Origin: Competibacteraceae bacterium UBA2788
GTDB taxonomy: Bacteria > Pseudomonadota > Gammaproteobacteria > Competibacterales > Competibacteraceae
Reading direction: 5' to 3'
Assembly (NCBI GenBank): GCA_002352185.1
Contig: DEHY01000195.1
Coordinates: 7,383 to 14,236, forward strand
DNA: 6,854 nucleotides
Below, one piece after another: positions 4,522-6,854 of the stretch. The stretch's first letter is position 1. Each line of letters begins with the position of its first letter. A program made the translations under genes and the position numbers. The notes under the pieces are model-generated. The model was not told the origin of the DNA. It worked only from the letters and a program-made list of their open reading frames with translations, and did not search any database.

Positions 4522-6854
4522 TCATAGTTGCCGGATGCGCGTCAATTGCTGTTCCAGCTTGGCTACGGCGTGTTGGAGTTCCACGGCGCGGGCGCGTTCC
4601 TTTTCGACCACCGCCGCCGGTGCGCGCCCAATAAAATCGGCATTGCTCAGTTTGGCGACGCCGCGCTCCGCTTCCTTGCGCAGCTTGGCGATCTCTTTTT
4701 CAAGGCGGGCGCTTTCCGCCGTCTTGTCGATCAGGTCGGCCATCGGGATCAGGATGTTCATGCCGCCCACCAGCGCGGTGGCGGAATCCGGCGTCGGCTC
4801 ATCCGCACCCAGCCAGGCGATGGATTCTAGCCGACCCAAGGTCGTGATCGCCCGTTGATGCCGCTCCAGCCGCTCCCGATCCATATCCGCGCCGTGTTGC
4901 AGCAGCACCGGGAGCAGCTTGCCGGGAGCAATGTTCATTTCGGCGCGGATGCGGCGCACCCCCAGCAGAAAGTGTTGCAGCCATTCAATATCCGCCTCCG
5001 CTACCGCGTCCACCTGGGCGCTGTCAGCCTCCGGGTAGGGCTGGAGCATGACGGAAATCCCCCCGCCTTCGCCACCCCCCTTTGCCAAAGGGGGGTTGGG
5101 GGGGATTTTCCCGGCGAGCGGCGCAACCTTCTGCCAGATTTCCTCAGTAATAAACGGCATCAGCGGATGCAGCAGTCGCAACAGGGTTTCCAGCACCTGC
5201 GCCAGAGTTTGCCGGGCACCGCGCTGCGCCGCTTCGGAACTGGCGGGATCCGTCAGCACCGGCTTGGACAGCTCCAGATACCAGTCGCAATACTCGTTCC
5301 AGGTGAACTCGTAGATGGCCTGCGCCAGTTGATCGAGGCGATAACCCTGCACCGCCGCGTTGGCGTCGGCAAGGGTCTGTTGCAGCCGCGACCGAATCCA
5401 GCGATCCGCCGGGCTGAGTTCAATCTCGCCGCCGTTCAGGCCGGTATCCTTGCCTTCGGTATTCATCAGCACATAGCGGGCGGCGTTCCACAGCTTGTTG
5501 CAAAAATTGCGGTAGCCTTCCACCCGGCCCATATCGAATACGATGTCGCGGCCCGTGGTCGCCAGCGCGGCGAACGTGAAGCGCAGCGCGTCGGTGCCGT
5601 GAGCGTGAATGCCCGCCGGAAACTGGGTGCGGGTGGCTTTTTCGATGCGTGGAGCCATTTGCGGTTGCATCAGCCCGGTGGTGCGCTTGGCGACCAAATC
5701 TTCCAGAGTCACGCCATCAATGATATCCAGCGGGTCGAGTACGTTGCCCTTGGATTTCGACATCTTCTGACCGTCCTGATCGCGCACCAGGCCGTGGATG
5801 TAAATCTCCCGGAACGGCACGTCGCCCATAAACTTCAGGCCCATCATGATCATCCGGGCCACCCAGAAGAAGATGATGTCGAAGCCCGTGACCAGCACGC
5901 TGGTCGGGTAGAAGGTCTTGAGCGCATCGGTTTGCTCTGGCCAGCCGAGGGTCGAAAACGGCCACAGCGCCGAGGAAAACCAGGTGTCCAGCACATCGGG
6001 GTCTTGAGCAAGGCTTACATTCGCTCCGAGCCGGTGCTTTTCCCGAACTTCCGCCTCATCGCGCCCGACGTAGACCTTCCCCTGTTCGTCGTACCAAGCG
6101 GGAATGCGGTGGCCCCACCAGATTTGCCGACTGATGCACCAGTCTTCAATCCGGTTCATCCAGTCGAAATAGGTCTTTTCCCAATTTTCCGGGATAAATT
6201 TGATCTTGCCGGTCTTGACCGCCGCAATGGCGGGACCGGCCAGCGGCGCGGTTTTGACGTACCACTGATCGGTCAGGAACGGCTCGACGATGGCGTGACT
6301 GCGGTCGCCACGCGGCGCCATCAGCTTGTGCGGCCTGATTTCTTCCATCAGTCCCAGCGCTTCCAGATCAGCGACGATGCGTTTGCGCGCCTCGAAGCGA
6401 TCCAGAGTACGGTACTTTTCCGGGCCGTTGTCGTTGATTTTGGCGTCAGCGGTGAAGATATTGATCAGCGGCAACTGGTGACGCTGGCCGACCGCGTAGT
6501 CGTTGAAATCGTGCGCCGGGGTGATCTTGAGGCAGCCGGTGCCGAAGCTGGGGTCCACATACTCGTCAGCGATGATCGGGATTAGGCGATCCGTCAACGG
6601 CAGGGCGACATGCAGGCCGATCAAATGCCGGTACCGCTCATCGTCGGGATGCACCGCGACAGCGGTATCGCCGAGCATGGTTTCCGGGCGGGTGGTGGCG
6701 ACGATCAAATCGCCGCCCCCTTCGGCCAGCGGATAACGGATGTGCCAGAGAAAGCCGTTTTCCTCCGCGCTGACGACTTCCAGATCCGACACGGCGGTAT
6801 GCAGCACCGGATCCCAGTTCACCAGCCGCTGGCCGCGATAGATCAGCCCTTCCT
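4522..6854 (-). CDS. valS: Valyl-tRNA synthetase (5' end outside the window)
   Basis: A class Ia aminoacyl-tRNA synthetase charging tRNA-Val. The reading frame is open to the window edge, beginning [20 protein letters not shown], so the GTG at 6822 is an internal codon and about 150-175 N-terminal residues, including the HIGH signature, lie beyond 6854. Of the 776 residues present, the editing (CP1) domain includes [13 protein letters not shown] (about 53-65), which hydrolyses mischarged Thr-tRNA. The catalytic KMSKS loop is intact (5766-5752). The anticodon-binding helical domain begins around DRWIRSRL (about 483). The C-terminus is the family's tRNA-binding coiled coil (about 712-776), ending LTRIRQL. 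Unusual is a 16-18 residue insert, [16 protein letters not shown], between PLAGK and ISVMLQPYP (about 582-600), created by a palindromic repeat that keeps the frame. It is followed by the DUF2333 and hydrolase genes, probably in one operon. Confidence 0.97.
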   Translation of the reverse strand, partial: EGLIYRGQRLVNWDPVLHTAVSDLEVVSAEENGFLWHIRYPLAEGGGDLIVATTRPETMLGDTAVAVHPDDERYRHLIGLHVALPLTDRLIPIIADEYVDPSFGTGCLKITPAHDFNDYAVGQRHQLPLINIFTADAKINDNGPEKYRTLDRFEARKRIVADLEALGLMEEIRPHKLMAPRGDRSHAIVEPFLTDQWYVKTAPLAGPAIAAVKTGKIKFIPENWEKTYFDWMNRIEDWCISRQIWWGHRIPAWYDEQGKVYVGRDEAEVREKHRLGANVSLAQDPDVLDTWFSSALWPFSTLGWPEQTDALKTFYPTSVLVTGFDIIFFWVARMIMMGLKFMGDVPFREIYIHGLVRDQDGQKMSKSKGNVLDPLDIIDGVTLEDLVAKRTTGLMQPQMAPRIEKATRTQFPAGIHAHGTDALRFTFAALATTGRDIVFDMGRVEGYRNFCNKLWNAARYVLMNTEGKDTGLNGGEIELSPADRWIRSRLQQTLADANAAVQGYRLDQLAQAIYEFTWNEYCDWYLELSKPVLTDPASSEAAQRGARQTLAQVLETLLRLLHPLMPFITEEIWQKVAPLAGKIPPNPPLAKGGGEGGGISVMLQPYPEADSAQVDAVAEADIEWLQHFLLGVRRIRAEMNIAPGKLLPVLLQHGADMDRERLERHQRAITTLGRLESIAWLGADEPTPDSATALVGGMNILIPMADLIDKTAESARLEKEIAKLRKEAERGVAKLSNADFIGRAPAAVVEKERARAVELQHAVAKLEQQLTRIRQL
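5055..5108. repeat. Nested palindromic repeat inserted in frame in valS
   Basis: A 54-bp element with a perfect inner hairpin (ACCCCCCTTT at 5074-5083 against AAAGGGGGGT at 5087-5096, loop GCC) enclosed by perfect outer arms (AAATCCCCCC at 5055-5064 against GGGGGGATTT at 5099-5108). Nine bases separate the arms on the left and two on the right. It is 18 codons long and has no stop in the valS frame, where it reads as a Pro/Gly-rich NPPLAKGG peptide. Peptides of this kind recur across unrelated proteins in genomes carrying dispersed G-run palindromes, which suggests a mobile REP/MITE-like repeat. That last point is inference. Confidence 0.85.

Noticed and set aside
4855..6585. Open frame of 576 codons on the plus strand opposite valS
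   Set aside because: It is fully antisense to a clearly conserved synthetase, has no recognisable motif, and its composition (rich in R, Q, H, A, G) is typical of the complement of a GC-rich gene.

Overview
The window looks like chromosomal DNA from a GC-rich gammaproteobacterium. The evidence is the order initiator tRNA - rimP - (nusA), which matches the metY-rimP-nusA-infB arrangement of E. coli, together with an AmpG-type muropeptide permease and a DUF2333 membrane protein of the kind found in pseudomonads and relatives. A GC-rich palindromic repeat inside valS and two transposase fossils suggest a genome rich in dispersed repeats, as in some environmental or activated-sludge gammaproteobacteria. 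That last placement is only a guess.

Layout. Positions 1-891 (minus strand) hold the head of the translation/transcription-factor operon, read right to left: a promoter of near-consensus quality, tRNA-fMet, an intrinsic terminator, about 170 bp of non-coding leader with an imperfect inverted repeat, a second intrinsic terminator, rimP, and the first codons of a gene that is very probably nusA. Positions 892-1285 contain no intact gene. They hold what look like two decayed transposase fragments on the minus strand, one resembling the C-terminus of an IS1-like transposase and one resembling the N-terminus of an ISAs1-family transposase. Positions 1286-2569 (plus strand) encode an AmpG-like MFS permease.

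Positions 2594-6854 (minus strand) form a compact unit: valS (its 5' end lies outside the window), a DUF2333 single-pass membrane protein 40 bp downstream, and a YdjM-type membrane-bound metal-dependent hydrolase that starts 1 bp after the DUF2333 stop. The hydrolase and ampG converge with a 24-bp gap.

Functionally the window is mostly housekeeping: initiator tRNA, 30S maturation (RimP), transcription elongation/termination (NusA), valine charging (ValRS) and cell-wall recycling (AmpG), plus two little-studied membrane proteins. No new defence system, CRISPR array or intact mobile element is visible. The most unusual features are a 54-bp nested palindrome translated in frame within ValRS, a 9-bp tandem repeat that appears to add residues to the NusA N-terminus, a terminator abutting a rimP start that lacks a Shine-Dalgarno sequence, and the mixed transposase debris immediately upstream of ampG.
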